Below are positions 26,202-34,157 of a stretch of 64,000 nucleotides of DNA, in pieces. This stretch comes from SHZI01 sp964371995. GTDB lineage: Bacteria > Pseudomonadota > Gammaproteobacteria > Steroidobacterales > GCA-2729495. A program made the translations under genes and the position numbers. The notes under the pieces are model-generated. The model was not told where the DNA came from. It did not search any database and worked only from the letters and a program-made list of their open reading frames with translations. Location of the stretch: assembly GCA_964371995.1 (NCBI GenBank), contig CAYJPG010000002.1, forward strand, positions 1 through 64,000, read 5' to 3'. How positions within the stretch are numbered: position 1 is the stretch's first letter; each line of letters starts with the position of its first letter.

Positions 26202-27943
26202 GCAACCTTCTGAACGGCACCTTCGTACGACGCGGCATACGGCCAGACATACGGCCAGGCACACGATCCGTGCAGCTCAGGGCGTTCGCGCTACTGGTCT
26301 GCGTTTCGATATGGATACTGCCCGCCGGCGCGCAGTCAGCGCCGGCGAAATCCGCTGTCGCTACAGCACATCCGCTGGCGACCAGGGCCGGCGAAGAGAT
26401 CCTCGCCGCGGGTGGCAATGCCTTCGATGCCGCGGTAGCGATCAGTGCGGCGCTCGCTGTGGTCGAGCCCTATGCTTCGGGCCTTGGCGGCGGGGGATTC
26501 TGGCTGCTGCATGAAGCGGACTCGGGTCGGCAGATCGTCATCGACGGGCGCGAGGTTGCACCGGCGGCTGCCACTCGTGACATGTATCTCGACGCACAGG
26601 GCAATCCGCGCCCTGGCGTCACGATGGATGGCCCGCTGGCTGCAGGGATTCCCGGCGAGCCGGCGGCGCTCGTTCATCTGGCCAAACGCTACGGCCGCCT
26701 GCCGCTCTCCACCAGCCTTGCCCCGGCGATCCGCTACGCGGACCAGGGCATCGAGATTTCCCGCGGCATCGGCATGGGCCTCAAGTTCCGGGCAGAAGCA
26801 GCGCGCAAGTCATCGGCATTTGCCGCCTTGTATCTGCCCGGCGGCGAGCCGCGACAGGCCGGAGCCACGGTACGTTTTCGTGACCTGGCCCGTACGCTGC
26901 GAAGACTTGCGGCAGATGGCCACGACGGTTTTTATCGTGGCGATGTGGCGCGACGCCTGGTCGCCGGCGTGCAGGCTGCCGGCGGTATCTGGACGTGCGA
27001 TGATCTGGCCGCCTACAAAGTCATCGAGCGTGAGCCGATACGGGTTCAGTATCGGGGCGCGACCCTGGTGATGGTGCCGCCGCCGTCCTCCGGTGGTGTG
27101 GTGCTCGGCGATACGCTGAATATCCTGCGTGCTTACGATCTGGCCAGCCTGCAGTCGGTCGAGCGCAAGCACCTGACGATCGAAGCCCTGCGCCGCGCCT
27201 ATCGTGATCGCGCCATGTATCTGGGTGATCCGGCCTTCGTTTCGATGCCGATCGAGCGTCTGCTAAGCCCTTACTATGCGGACGGTCAACGGACCTCGAT
27301 CAGACTGGATCGCGCCACACCGAGCGACAACTTGCCCGGCGTTGCGCCCGATACCGGTGGCGGCACGAATACCACGCATTTCTCGGTACTCGACAAGGCG
27401 GGCAATCGCGTTGCCGGAACGCTCAGCATCAACACCTGGTTTGGTGCGGCGTTTATCCCGCCCGGCACCGGCGTGATCCTGAACAACGAAATGGATGATT
27501 TCTCGATCAAGACCGGCACGCCGAACGGCTTCGAGCTGCTCGGAACCGAGGCCAATGCCATCGTCCCCGGCAAGCGCATGCTGTCGAGCATGTCGCCGAC
27601 CTTTATCGAGTCGCCACGTGGTGTTGCGATACTCGGTACACCGGGCGGCAGCCGCATCATCAGCATGGTGCTGCTCTCGACCCTGGCCTGGATGGACGGT
27701 GCCGATGCGAAACAGATGGTCAGTCTGAAGCGCTATCACCACCAGTACTACCCGGATGTGGTGGTCTACGAAGAAGGCGCGTTCACGGCTGACGAAAAGG
27801 CCGGGCTCGAAGCACGGGGCCACAAGCTTGAACTCAGCCAGCGCAGCTTCGGCAATATGCAGGTGGTTACCTGGGATCGTGAGACCGGTCGGGTCGATGC
27901 CGCTTCTGATCCGCGCGGCGGCGGTGAAGTGACCGTCTATTGA
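26198..27943 (+). CDS. ggt: Gamma-glutamyltransferase
   Basis: A 581-residue Ntn-hydrolase precursor with an N-terminal signal anchor or signal peptide (about 28-47, LRAFALLVCVSIWILPAGAQS). The large subunit has ATAHPLATRAGEEILAAGGNAFDAAVA and GLGGGGFWLL. The autoprocessing/catalytic Thr is about residue 392 in GTNTTHFSVLD, and the small subunit has NNEMDDFS and the oxyanion-type GTPGGSRI. It acts in the periplasm on glutathione and other gamma-glutamyl compounds. It overlaps coaD by 4 bp, an unusual neighbour for ggt. A short direct repeat (ACATACGGCCAG-like) lies in its first codons. Confidence 0.95.
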   Translation: MSNLLNGTFVRRGIRPDIRPGTRSVQLRAFALLVCVSIWILPAGAQSAPAKSAVATAHPLATRAGEEILAAGGNAFDAAVAISAALAVVEPYASGLGGGGFWLLHEADSGRQIVIDGREVAPAAATRDMYLDAQGNPRPGVTMDGPLAAGIPGEPAALVHLAKRYGRLPLSTSLAPAIRYADQGIEISRGIGMGLKFRAEAARKSSAFAALYLPGGEPRQAGATVRFRDLARTLRRLAADGHDGFYRGDVARRLVAGVQAAGGIWTCDDLAAYKVIEREPIRVQYRGATLVMVPPPSSGGVVLGDTLNILRAYDLASLQSVERKHLTIEALRRAYRDRAMYLGDPAFVSMPIERLLSPYYADGQRTSIRLDRATPSDNLPGVAPDTGGGTNTTHFSVLDKAGNRVAGTLSINTWFGAAFIPPGTGVILNNEMDDFSIKTGTPNGFELLGTEANAIVPGKRMLSSMSPTFIESPRGVAILGTPGGSRIISMVLLSTLAWMDGADAKQMVSLKRYHHQYYPDVVVYEEGAFTADEKAGLEARGHKLELSQRSFGNMQVVTWDRETGRVDAASDPRGGGEVTVY

Positions 27944-27957
27944 GAGGCGCGCGCCTC
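27944..27957. terminator. Palindrome between convergent ggt and mutM stops
   Basis: GAGGCGC directly followed by its complement GCGCCTC forms a 14-bp perfect palindrome exactly between the two convergent stop codons. It has no loop and no T-run, so a terminator role is only possible. Confidence 0.3.
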
Positions 27958-28771
27958 AGCGCTGGCAGAGCGGACAGTAGTAACTCGATCGCTGGGCCAG
28001 TACCAACTGCTTCACAGGCGTCGTACAGGCCACGCAGGGCCGGCCGGCGCGACCATAGACGCGCAGATCCTGCGTGAAGTAGCCAGGCTGCCCGTCGCCC
28101 TGCTGGAAATCGCGCAGTGTCGTGCCGCCTGCGCGGATCGCATCCGACAGCACGTCCCGGATCGCCGTGACGAGCAGCCCCAGACGTTTCTCAGCGAGGC
28201 GCCCGGCTGCGCGGGCCGGATGAATCCCTGCGCGGAACAGCGCTTCGCTGGCGTAGATGTTGCCGACCCCGACCACGATCTGTGCATTCATGATGTGCGG
28301 CTTGATGGCGATCTTGCGTCGCTGGCAATGCGCGCGCAGCCAGGCCGTATCGAATCCGGCACCGAGCGGTTCGGGGCCCAGCGACGCGAGCAGGGGGTGA
28401 CACGCCGGATCTGATTCAGTCCAGAGCAGTGCGCCGAAGCGGCGTGGATCATTGAAACGGATGACGGTGCCGGCAGCAGTGATCAGGTCGAAGTGGTCAT
28501 GCCGGCCCGGGGGCGGCGGATCGTGCAGCACGCGCAGACTGCCTGACATACCCAGATGCAGGAGCGCAGTGCCGCGGTCAGTACAGAGAAGCAGGTATTT
28601 GGCTCGTCGCTGCACGGCCAGCACTTCGGCGCCGGCAAGACGTTCGGGCAGGACAGCGGGAATGGGCCAGCGCAATGCGCGAACCCTGGTCACGAGCCGC
28701 GCGATACGCTGGCCTTCGAGCCAGGGCGCGATACCGCGCCGGGTGGTTTCTACCTCGGGTAATTCGGGCAT
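27956..28771 (-). CDS. mutM: Formamidopyrimidine-DNA glycosylase (Fpg)
   Basis: A 271-residue base-excision repair enzyme removing 8-oxoguanine. The catalytic N-terminus is MPELPEVETTRRGI (Pro2, Glu3), with HLGMSGSLRV and VGNIYASEALFRAGIHP. A C-terminal zinc finger (CVAC ... CPLC) carries QRSSYYCPLCQ. Together with mutY elsewhere in the window, two parts of the GO system are present. It is convergent with ggt. Confidence 0.97.
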   Translation of the reverse strand: MPELPEVETTRRGIAPWLEGQRIARLVTRVRALRWPIPAVLPERLAGAEVLAVQRRAKYLLLCTDRGTALLHLGMSGSLRVLHDPPPPGRHDHFDLITAAGTVIRFNDPRRFGALLWTESDPACHPLLASLGPEPLGAGFDTAWLRAHCQRRKIAIKPHIMNAQIVVGVGNIYASEALFRAGIHPARAAGRLAEKRLGLLVTAIRDVLSDAIRAGGTTLRDFQQGDGQPGYFTQDLRVYGRAGRPCVACTTPVKQLVLAQRSSYYCPLCQR

Positions 28772-28802
28772 GAGGCTGCCCGCAGGGTAGCGACTTCAGC
28801 CG

Positions 28803-28970
28803 TTACTTGATCTTGGCTTCTTTGTAGGCCACGTGCTTGCGGACAACCGGATCGTACTTGTTGGTTTCCAGTTTTTCCGGATGCGTACGCTTGTTCTTCG
28901 TGGTGGTGTAGTAGTGGCCGGTATCTGCGGTGGACACCAGTTTGATCTTGTCGCGAATTGATTTGGCCAT
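28803..28970 (-). CDS. rpmG: 50S ribosomal protein L33
   Basis: A 55-residue basic protein, MAKSIRDKIKLVSTADTGHY with KNKRTHPEKLETNKYDPVVR, the bacterial L33 pattern. It lacks the zinc-binding Cys pairs, so it is the C-minus form. It follows rpmB by 11 bp, forming the standard rpmB-rpmG operon. mutM lies downstream on the same strand. Confidence 0.95.
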   Translation of the reverse strand: MAKSIRDKIKLVSTADTGHYYTTTKNKRTHPEKLETNKYDPVVRKHVAYKEAKIK

Positions 28971-28981
28971 GGCTGCTTACC

Positions 28982-29218
28982 TCAGACCTGCTCGCCCTTG
29001 GCGCGCATCTGCTCCAGAACTGTTTCAATGCCGAGCTTGTCGATCGTGCGCAGGCCGTTGTTCGAAACGCGCAGGCTGATGAAACGCTTTTCGCCTTCCA
29101 GCCAGAAACGATGGGTATGCAGGTTGGGCAGGAACCGGCGTCGCTTCTTGTTGTTGGCGTGGGACACGGTATTCCCGTAGACCGGGCGCTTTCCGGTTAC
29201 CTGACAGACGCGGGACAT
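28982..29218 (-). CDS. rpmB: 50S ribosomal protein L28
   Basis: A 78-residue protein, MSRVCQVTGKRPVYGNTVSH with KRRRFLPNLHTHRFW, a clear L28. It is first of the rpmB-rpmG pair, with a likely sigma70 promoter at 29277-29306 on the complement. Confidence 0.97.
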   Translation of the reverse strand: MSRVCQVTGKRPVYGNTVSHANNKKRRRFLPNLHTHRFWLEGEKRFISLRVSNNGLRTIDKLGIETVLEQMRAKGEQV

Positions 29219-29276
29219 GGCAAACCTCTATTAAGTCAACGGCTTGGTAGAGCCGCCGTACGGCGGAAGGGCACGC

Positions 29277-29306
29277 TTTATACCAGCGGGACGGGGCCCG
29301 TGGCAA
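29277..29306 (-). promoter_or_regulatory. Probable rpmB-rpmG promoter
   Basis: On the complement: -35 TTGCCA (29301-29306), an 18-bp spacer and -10 TATAAA (29277-29282). A 14-bp palindrome (CCGCCGTACGGCGG, 29253-29266) lies just downstream in the leader and may form a hairpin. Prediction by consensus only. Confidence 0.5.
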
Positions 29307-29320
29307 GGGCAGGGCGCAGC

Positions 29321-30001
29321 TCAGAGCATCCCGCGGCTGGCCAGCGACACGCAGCTGCCGTCCCCGATCACGAGGTGATCGAGCAGCCGCACGTCGATCA
29401 GTTCGAGTGCATCGCGGACCCGGCGGGTGATCAGCCGGTCAGCATCGCTGGGTTCCGGGATCCCCGAGGGGTGATTGTGGGCGAGGATCACGGCTGCGGC
29501 ATTCCGGTGCAGGGCCTGGCGGACGACTTCACGCGGATAGACCGTGGTGTTGTCGATCGTGCCGCGGAACAGCTCCTCGAAGGCCAGTACCCGGTGGCGG
29601 TTATCCAGAAAGATGCAGCAGAACACCTCGTAGCTGCGGTCACGCAGGCGGGCAAGCAGGAAATCCTGGCTGTCCGTCGGTGCGGCAATGGCCCGGCCGG
29701 GGGCCAGCTTTTCGCCCATATAGCGGCAACAGCACTCGCGCGCGGCGGTCAGGAGTGCGGATTTGCCTGGCCCGACGCCGCGCAGGGCCTCCAGCTCGCT
29801 GGCCCGCGCATTGAGCACGCCGCGCATTCCGCCAAACTGCGTGAGCAGCTGGCGGGCCAGGTCGAGCGCCGAAACACCTGCCGTACCGCGGCCCAGCATG
29901 ACCGCCAGCAACTCGGCATCGGAAAGGTGAGCGGGGCCCGCATGCGCCAGGCGTTCGCGCGGCCGTTCCATTGCTGGCCAGTCTTTTATGGAGTGATGCA
30001 T
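29321..30001 (-). CDS. radC: RadC family JAB/MPN domain protein
   Basis: A 226-residue protein with an N-terminal helix-hairpin-helix region (about 15-85, ALRGVGPGKSALLTAA). A C-terminal JAMM metal-binding domain has HNHPSGIPEPSDAD and an upstream Glu in FEELFRGTID. The repair role originally claimed for RadC is not supported; the biochemical function is uncertain. It is divergent from coaBC, its usual neighbour. Confidence 0.94.
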   Translation of the reverse strand: MHHSIKDWPAMERPRERLAHAGPAHLSDAELLAVMLGRGTAGVSALDLARQLLTQFGGMRGVLNARASELEALRGVGPGKSALLTAARECCCRYMGEKLAPGRAIAAPTDSQDFLLARLRDRSYEVFCCIFLDNRHRVLAFEELFRGTIDNTTVYPREVVRQALHRNAAAVILAHNHPSGIPEPSDADRLITRRVRDALELIDVRLLDHLVIGDGSCVSLASRGML

Positions 30002-30133
30002 GAGCAGCCCATTTTCGGCTTTCAGTCAGATCTGACCAAGCGCCGAAACTGATGGTCTGATGGACAAAACGCCGCGACTGCTGCCGCTTTACGGTAATCT
30101 TTGCGCCTGTCCTCCCGCGTCAGGCGGACCCGT

Positions 30134-30922
30134 TTGGGCCAATTGCACAAAAAACGCATTCTGCTGGGTATCACAGGCGGCATCGCTGCCTACAAGAGCC
30201 CGGATATCGTGCGGCGTCTGCAGGATGCCGGCGCCGAAGTGCGGGTCGTGATGACCGCAAGTGCGGCACGACTGATCACGCCGACGGTTTTTCAGGCGGT
30301 CTCCGCTCATCCGGTCCGCGTCGATCTCTGGGATGCGGAGGCCGAAGCGGCGATGGGACATATTGAACTCGCGCGCTGGGCCGATTACGTCCTGGTGGCT
30401 CCCGCAACGGCTCATTTCATGTCGCAGCTTGCGGCCGGCGCCGCCGGCAATCTGCTGAGTACGCTGTGTCTGGCAACCGAGGCGCCAATACTGCTCGCGC
30501 CGGCCATGAACCAGGTGATGTGGCGTCATCCCGCTACCCAGGCCAACCGGGCGACGCTCGAGTCGCGCGGTGTGCGCTGTATTGGTCCTGCCGTCGGCAG
30601 TCAGGCCTGCGGCGATGTTGGTCCTGGCCGGATGGTGGAACCGGCGGAACTCGTCGGGGCATGTATCGCTGCAGCGGCGCGGCGCGAGGGGCGAACCGCA
30701 GTCAGCGGGTTGCTCGCCGGACTGAGCGTGCTCGTCACGGCTGGCCCGACGCGCGAACCGATCGATCCGGTGCGTTTCATCAGCAACCGGAGTTCCGGAA
30801 AGATGGGCTTTGCAGTGGCACAGGCGGCTGTTGAAGCGGGCGCAAAGGTCACGTTGATCGCCGGGCCGGTGAACCTGCCCGCGCCGCCGGGTGGCGGGCC
30901 CACCGATGTGGAGACGGCGTAG
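30134..30922 (+). CDS. coaBC: CoaBC, N-terminal part (PPC decarboxylase and start of PPC synthetase), ended by in-frame TAG
   Basis: CoaC domain (about 5-175): KKRILLGITGGIAAYKSPD, the catalytic-His segment GHIELARWADYVLVAPATAHF, PAMNQVMWRHPA, and the flexible lid with Cys in GSQACGDVGPGRM. CoaB begins at about 195 (GLSVLVTAGPTREPIDPVRFISNRSSGKMGF). A TAG at 30920-30922 interrupts CoaB after TDVETA, and the same frame resumes at once with QMCAAALD. One base change (CAG to TAG) would explain it. No ATG begins the gene; TTG at 30134, with GGCGG upstream, is preferred, and TTG at 30101 or 30143 are alternatives. Both halves together would be ~419 residues, a normal CoaBC. Confidence 0.9.
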   Translation: MGQLHKKRILLGITGGIAAYKSPDIVRRLQDAGAEVRVVMTASAARLITPTVFQAVSAHPVRVDLWDAEAEAAMGHIELARWADYVLVAPATAHFMSQLAAGAAGNLLSTLCLATEAPILLAPAMNQVMWRHPATQANRATLESRGVRCIGPAVGSQACGDVGPGRMVEPAELVGACIAAAARREGRTAVSGLLAGLSVLVTAGPTREPIDPVRFISNRSSGKMGFAVAQAAVEAGAKVTLIAGPVNLPAPPGGGPTDVETA

Positions 30923-30925
30923 CAG

Positions 30926-31393
30926 ATGTGCGCTGCGGCGCTCGACAGTGTCGCCGGTGCAGATATCTATATCGGTGCGGCGGCGATTTCCGACTATCGG
31001 CCCGAGGCCGCGCCGCAGAAGATCAAGAAGCGCAGCGACCGTCTGGTGCTGGAAATGGGCAAGTCGCAGGATCTGCTCGCGACGATCGCCGCCTTGCCGA
31101 AGCCGCCATTCACGGTCGGCTTTGCCGCCGAGACCGAACGGCTCGAGGAATATGCCCGGCAAAAACTCGACGGCAAGCGCCTCGACATGATCGTCGCCAA
31201 TCTGGTCGGTGCACACCTCGGCTTCGATGAAGACGACAACAGCGCGCTGGTGCTGTGGCGCGATGGCGGCGAAGAGCTGTCGCGCATGTCCAAGCTTGAG
31301 CTGGCGCGGCAGATCATCCGGATCGTCGCCGCGCGGTACACGGCATCACGGGCCGGCAGCGTGACGCCGTTGCGCCGCCCGGCCGGCAACTGA
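30926..31393 (+). CDS. coaBC: CoaBC, C-terminal part of PPC synthetase downstream of the in-frame TAG
   Basis: A 155-residue continuation of the CoaB domain in the same frame as the upstream segment. It has GAAAISDYRPEAAPQKIKK (CTP/phosphopantothenate binding region), VGFAAETERLEEYARQKL and the C-terminal ANLVGAHLGFDEDDNSALVLW. An ATG lies 3 bp after the TAG, so reinitiation is conceivable, but no ribosome-binding site precedes it. Without the upstream nucleotide-binding half this fragment should be inactive alone. It ends 8 bp before dut, the usual neighbour. Confidence 0.88.
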   Translation: MCAAALDSVAGADIYIGAAAISDYRPEAAPQKIKKRSDRLVLEMGKSQDLLATIAALPKPPFTVGFAAETERLEEYARQKLDGKRLDMIVANLVGAHLGFDEDDNSALVLWRDGGEELSRMSKLELARQIIRIVAARYTASRAGSVTPLRRPAGN

Positions 31394-31401
31394 GATTTTC
31401 C

Positions 31402-31854
31402 ATGCAAATCAGACTGCGCATACTCGATCCGCGGCTGGGCCGTGACTTTCCCCTGCCTGACTACGCAACTGCAGGTTCTGCCGGCGTCGATTTGCGCGCC
31501 TGTGTGGATGCGCCGCTACGGGTGGCGCCCGGCCAGACTGTCCTGGTGCCGACCGGCATGGCCATGCACATAGCCGATCCGAAGCTCGCTGCGGTGATCC
31601 TGCCGCGCTCCGGACTGGGCCACAAGCACGGTATCGTGCTCGGCAATCTGGTTGGCCTGATCGACTCGGATTATCAGGGCCAGATCATGGTTTCCTGCTG
31701 GAACCGCAGCAGCGAAGCTTTTGAAATCGAACCCGGCGCCCGCCTGGCACAGATGGTATTCGTGCCTGTCGTGCAGGTGCAGTTCGACGTGGTGGAGGAG
31801 TTCAGCTCATCGTCGCGTGGTGCCGGCGGCTTTGGCCACACCGGCCAGCAGTAG
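31402..31854 (+). CDS. dut: dUTP diphosphatase
   Basis: A 150-residue trimeric dUTPase. The five motifs can be read: YATAGSAGVDLRA, LPRSGLGHKHG, GNLVGLIDSDYQG, ARLAQMVFVP and the C-terminal P-loop-like SSRGAGGFGHTG. It hydrolyses dUTP to dUMP. It follows coaBC directly, as in many gammaproteobacteria; the usual next gene (algC/argB) is absent here. Confidence 0.97.
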   Translation: MQIRLRILDPRLGRDFPLPDYATAGSAGVDLRACVDAPLRVAPGQTVLVPTGMAMHIADPKLAAVILPRSGLGHKHGIVLGNLVGLIDSDYQGQIMVSCWNRSSEAFEIEPGARLAQMVFVPVVQVQFDVVEEFSSSSRGAGGFGHTGQQ

Positions 31855-31863
31855 CCGGCCTGC

Positions 31864-32541
31864 TTACAGCCCTTTGAGTTCCTTGAAGCGGGCGATTGCC
31901 GCATCGAACTCGCTGACCAGGCGCGTTTGCCGTGTGCGCGTATCCAGCAGGGTTTTCTCATACAGCGAGATCGAGTCCAGCGTGTCTGACAGTTCCTGGG
32001 CCAGTGCGGCGTCGATCGGTTCTGCCTCGGGCTCCTGGCTGTAGGGTTTGAAGGCGCTCGCCTCCTTCTGCAATTTCTCCAGCTTCTCGCGAAGGTTCTG
32101 CAGGTAGTTTTCGGTCAGCGAGATCTGCCCCTGGATGAGGTCCACGCGCCGGTTCCGCAGCGCCTCGATTTCGTCAACCGAGAGATAGGTGCTGAGCAGA
32201 ACCGCATCGCGCTCGGCAGCCGCACGCGCGGCTTCCCGTTCGTCACTGGCGCGTTTCGCGGCGTCGAGGTCAGCCTGCGACATCGCACCCTGCTCAGCCT
32301 TGATGGGCACGCCGTACTGATTAAGGATTTGCCGGTCGGCCGGTGCCTGTTCCGGCGGGATCTGGTCGCTGTAGTGAACGACGCCATCGGCATCCACCCA
32401 GCGATAGACTTTGGTGCTGCTCGTGTTGCCGCTTGAGGACTTTTTCTTTGCCGCCTCCACCGGTCCAGGCAAGGCGGAGAGCAGAACCAGGATGCCGGTC
32501 ATGAGCAGGGTTGTCAGCCGCATAGAGTCACGGCCGCGCAT
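31864..32541 (-). CDS. DUF4124 domain exported protein with coiled coil
   Basis: A 225-residue protein with a signal peptide (MRLTTLLMTGILVLLSALPGPVEA). A DUF4124-type domain follows (about 45-75, TKVYRWVDADGVVHYSDQIPP), and then a long charged helical region likely to be coiled coil (ASDEREAARAAAERDAV ... NLREKLEKLQKEA). The start at 32541 is favoured because AGGAAG lies about 7 nt upstream; the next Met (32523) is possible. Such proteins are common periplasmic or envelope-associated proteins in gammaproteobacteria with no known function. Confidence 0.85.
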   Translation of the reverse strand: MRGRDSMRLTTLLMTGILVLLSALPGPVEAAKKKSSSGNTSSTKVYRWVDADGVVHYSDQIPPEQAPADRQILNQYGVPIKAEQGAMSQADLDAAKRASDEREAARAAAERDAVLLSTYLSVDEIEALRNRRVDLIQGQISLTENYLQNLREKLEKLQKEASAFKPYSQEPEAEPIDAALAQELSDTLDSISLYEKTLLDTRTRQTRLVSEFDAAIARFKELKGL

Positions 32542-32693
32542 ATGCGCAGCTTCCTGGCCGCCGAAAGCAAAGCCCCGAGCCTGCATGTCTGATCCCACTG
32601 CCCTGAATCCACGGGTCTGGCCCGATACAAGGCCATCCACCGCCAGATTATCCTGTTAGACCCTGACCAAAAACAGTGACCTGCTGCGCAGCT

Positions 32694-33338
32694 TCAGCTT
32701 ACCCCGTACCGCTCCCGGTAGTCCTGAATCAGCGGCAGGAACTGGCTGTGTACGCTGCTGCCTTCCAGGTGTTCCACCAGATCGTCGAGCCGGATGATGC
32801 TGGTCACCCGGATGCCGTAGTTCTTTTCGACCTCCTGGGTCGCCGACAATTCGCCGCTGCCGCGCTCCTGCCGGTCCAGCGCGAGCACCACGCCGGCCGG
32901 CGTGCCGCCGGCCTGTCGCAGCAGGGTAATGGTTTCGCGGATTGCTGTCCCCGCGGTGATCACATCATCGAGGATCAGCACGCGGCCATGGACCGGTGCA
33001 CCGACGATCGCACCACCTTCACCGTGATCCTTGACCTCTTTGCGGTTGAAGCAGAACGGCGCGTCCACACCGTAGTGTTCGGCCAGAGCGGCGGCGGCCA
33101 GCGATACCAGCGGAATGCCCTTGTAGGCCGGGCCGAACAACATGTCGAAGGCTATATCGGCGGCATCCACCGCCGCCGCATAGCTGCGGCCCAGTTTTGC
33201 AGCGGCATAGCCGGTGTTGAACAGTCCCGAGTTGAAGAAATAGGGACTGATGCGTCCGGACTTGAGTTTGAACTGGCCGAATTTCAGCACCCCGACCTCT
33301 ACGGCGAGTTCGATGAACTGTTGCTGATAAGCGCGCAT
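32694..33338 (-). CDS. pyrE: Orotate phosphoribosyltransferase
   Basis: A 214-residue enzyme of pyrimidine synthesis. It has KSGRISPYFFNSGLF at the N-terminal part, the flexible loop FCFNRKEVKDHGEGG and the PRPP-binding motif VLILDDVITAGTAIRE. It is divergent from xthA, an arrangement shared with pseudomonads and xanthomonads. Confidence 0.97.
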   Translation of the reverse strand: MRAYQQQFIELAVEVGVLKFGQFKLKSGRISPYFFNSGLFNTGYAAAKLGRSYAAAVDAADIAFDMLFGPAYKGIPLVSLAAAALAEHYGVDAPFCFNRKEVKDHGEGGAIVGAPVHGRVLILDDVITAGTAIRETITLLRQAGGTPAGVVLALDRQERGSGELSATQEVEKNYGIRVTSIIRLDDLVEHLEGSSVHSQFLPLIQDYRERYGVS

Positions 33339-33386
33339 GATTCTCTACCGCTGGGCGTTTCCCTTTTGCGGTATCGTACACCGCGA

Positions 33387-34157
33387 ATGCGCATCGTTAC
33401 CCTCAACGTCAACGGCATCCGCTCAGCTGCGCGCAAGGGCCTTTTTGACTGGCTCCCGCAGCAGGACGCTGATGTGATCTGTCTGCAGGAAGTCCGCGCG
33501 CAGCCGGAGCAGATTGCGGATGAGCTCTATCATCCCTCCGGCTTTCATTGCTACTACGAATCGGCCCAGCGCAAGGGCTATAGCGGCGTAGCGCTCTACT
33601 CCCGGTGCAAGCCGGACGAGCTGCTGCGTGGCTTCGGTTCGGCCGAGTTCGATGCCGAAGGGCGCTATCTCGAGGCCCGTTTCGGTGATCTCAGCGTCAT
33701 CTCGGTCTATTTGCCGTCAGGCTCGGCGAGTCCTGAACGTCAGCAGGCAAAATTCCGCTTTCTGGATGAGTTCAGCCGCCACCTCGACCGGCTCCGGCAG
33801 GACGATCGCAACTATCTGCTGTGCGGTGACTGGAACATCGCCCATCAGCCGATCGATCTGCGCAACTGGCGCGCCAACCAGAAGAACTCCGGCTTTTTGC
33901 CCGAAGAGCGGGCCTGGCTCGACGAGCTGTTTGGTCCGCGTGGTTTCATCGATTGCTTCCGGCAGGTCAATGCGGAGCCGGACCAGTACACCTGGTGGTC
34001 CAACCGCGGCCAGGCCTGGGCGAAGAATGTCGGTGGGCGCATCGACTACCAGATCGGCAGCGCCGGACTGGGCGGCACGGCGCGCAGCGCTGAAATCTAC
34101 AAGGACGAACGTTTCTCGGACCACGCACCGCTGTCGATGGACTATGCACTCGGCTGA
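33387..34157 (+). CDS. xthA: Exodeoxyribonuclease III / AP endonuclease
   Basis: A 256-residue member of the exonuclease-endonuclease-phosphatase superfamily. It has MRIVTLNVNGIRSA, the metal-binding Glu in ICLQEVRAQ, YSGVALYSR, the catalytic GDWNIAH and the C-terminal ERFSDHAPLSMDY. It cleaves DNA at abasic sites. The large open frame upstream is antisense to pyrE; the ATG at 33387 fits the family start. Its last 14 bases overlap the next gene. Confidence 0.95.
   Translation: MRIVTLNVNGIRSAARKGLFDWLPQQDADVICLQEVRAQPEQIADELYHPSGFHCYYESAQRKGYSGVALYSRCKPDELLRGFGSAEFDAEGRYLEARFGDLSVISVYLPSGSASPERQQAKFRFLDEFSRHLDRLRQDDRNYLLCGDWNIAHQPIDLRNWRANQKNSGFLPEERAWLDELFGPRGFIDCFRQVNAEPDQYTWWSNRGQAWAKNVGGRIDYQIGSAGLGGTARSAEIYKDERFSDHAPLSMDYALG

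Noticed and set aside
30920..30922. TAG as a sense (recoded) codon
   Set aside because: Several genes here (for example phaR, rsmD, the OmpA-like lipoprotein and mutY) end properly at TAG, so amber recoding of the genome is not supported.
30089..31216. 375-codon minus-strand frame opposite coaBC
   Set aside because: It mirrors the coaBC coding sequence; composition (His/Arg-rich, no motifs) is that of a GC-rich antisense shadow.
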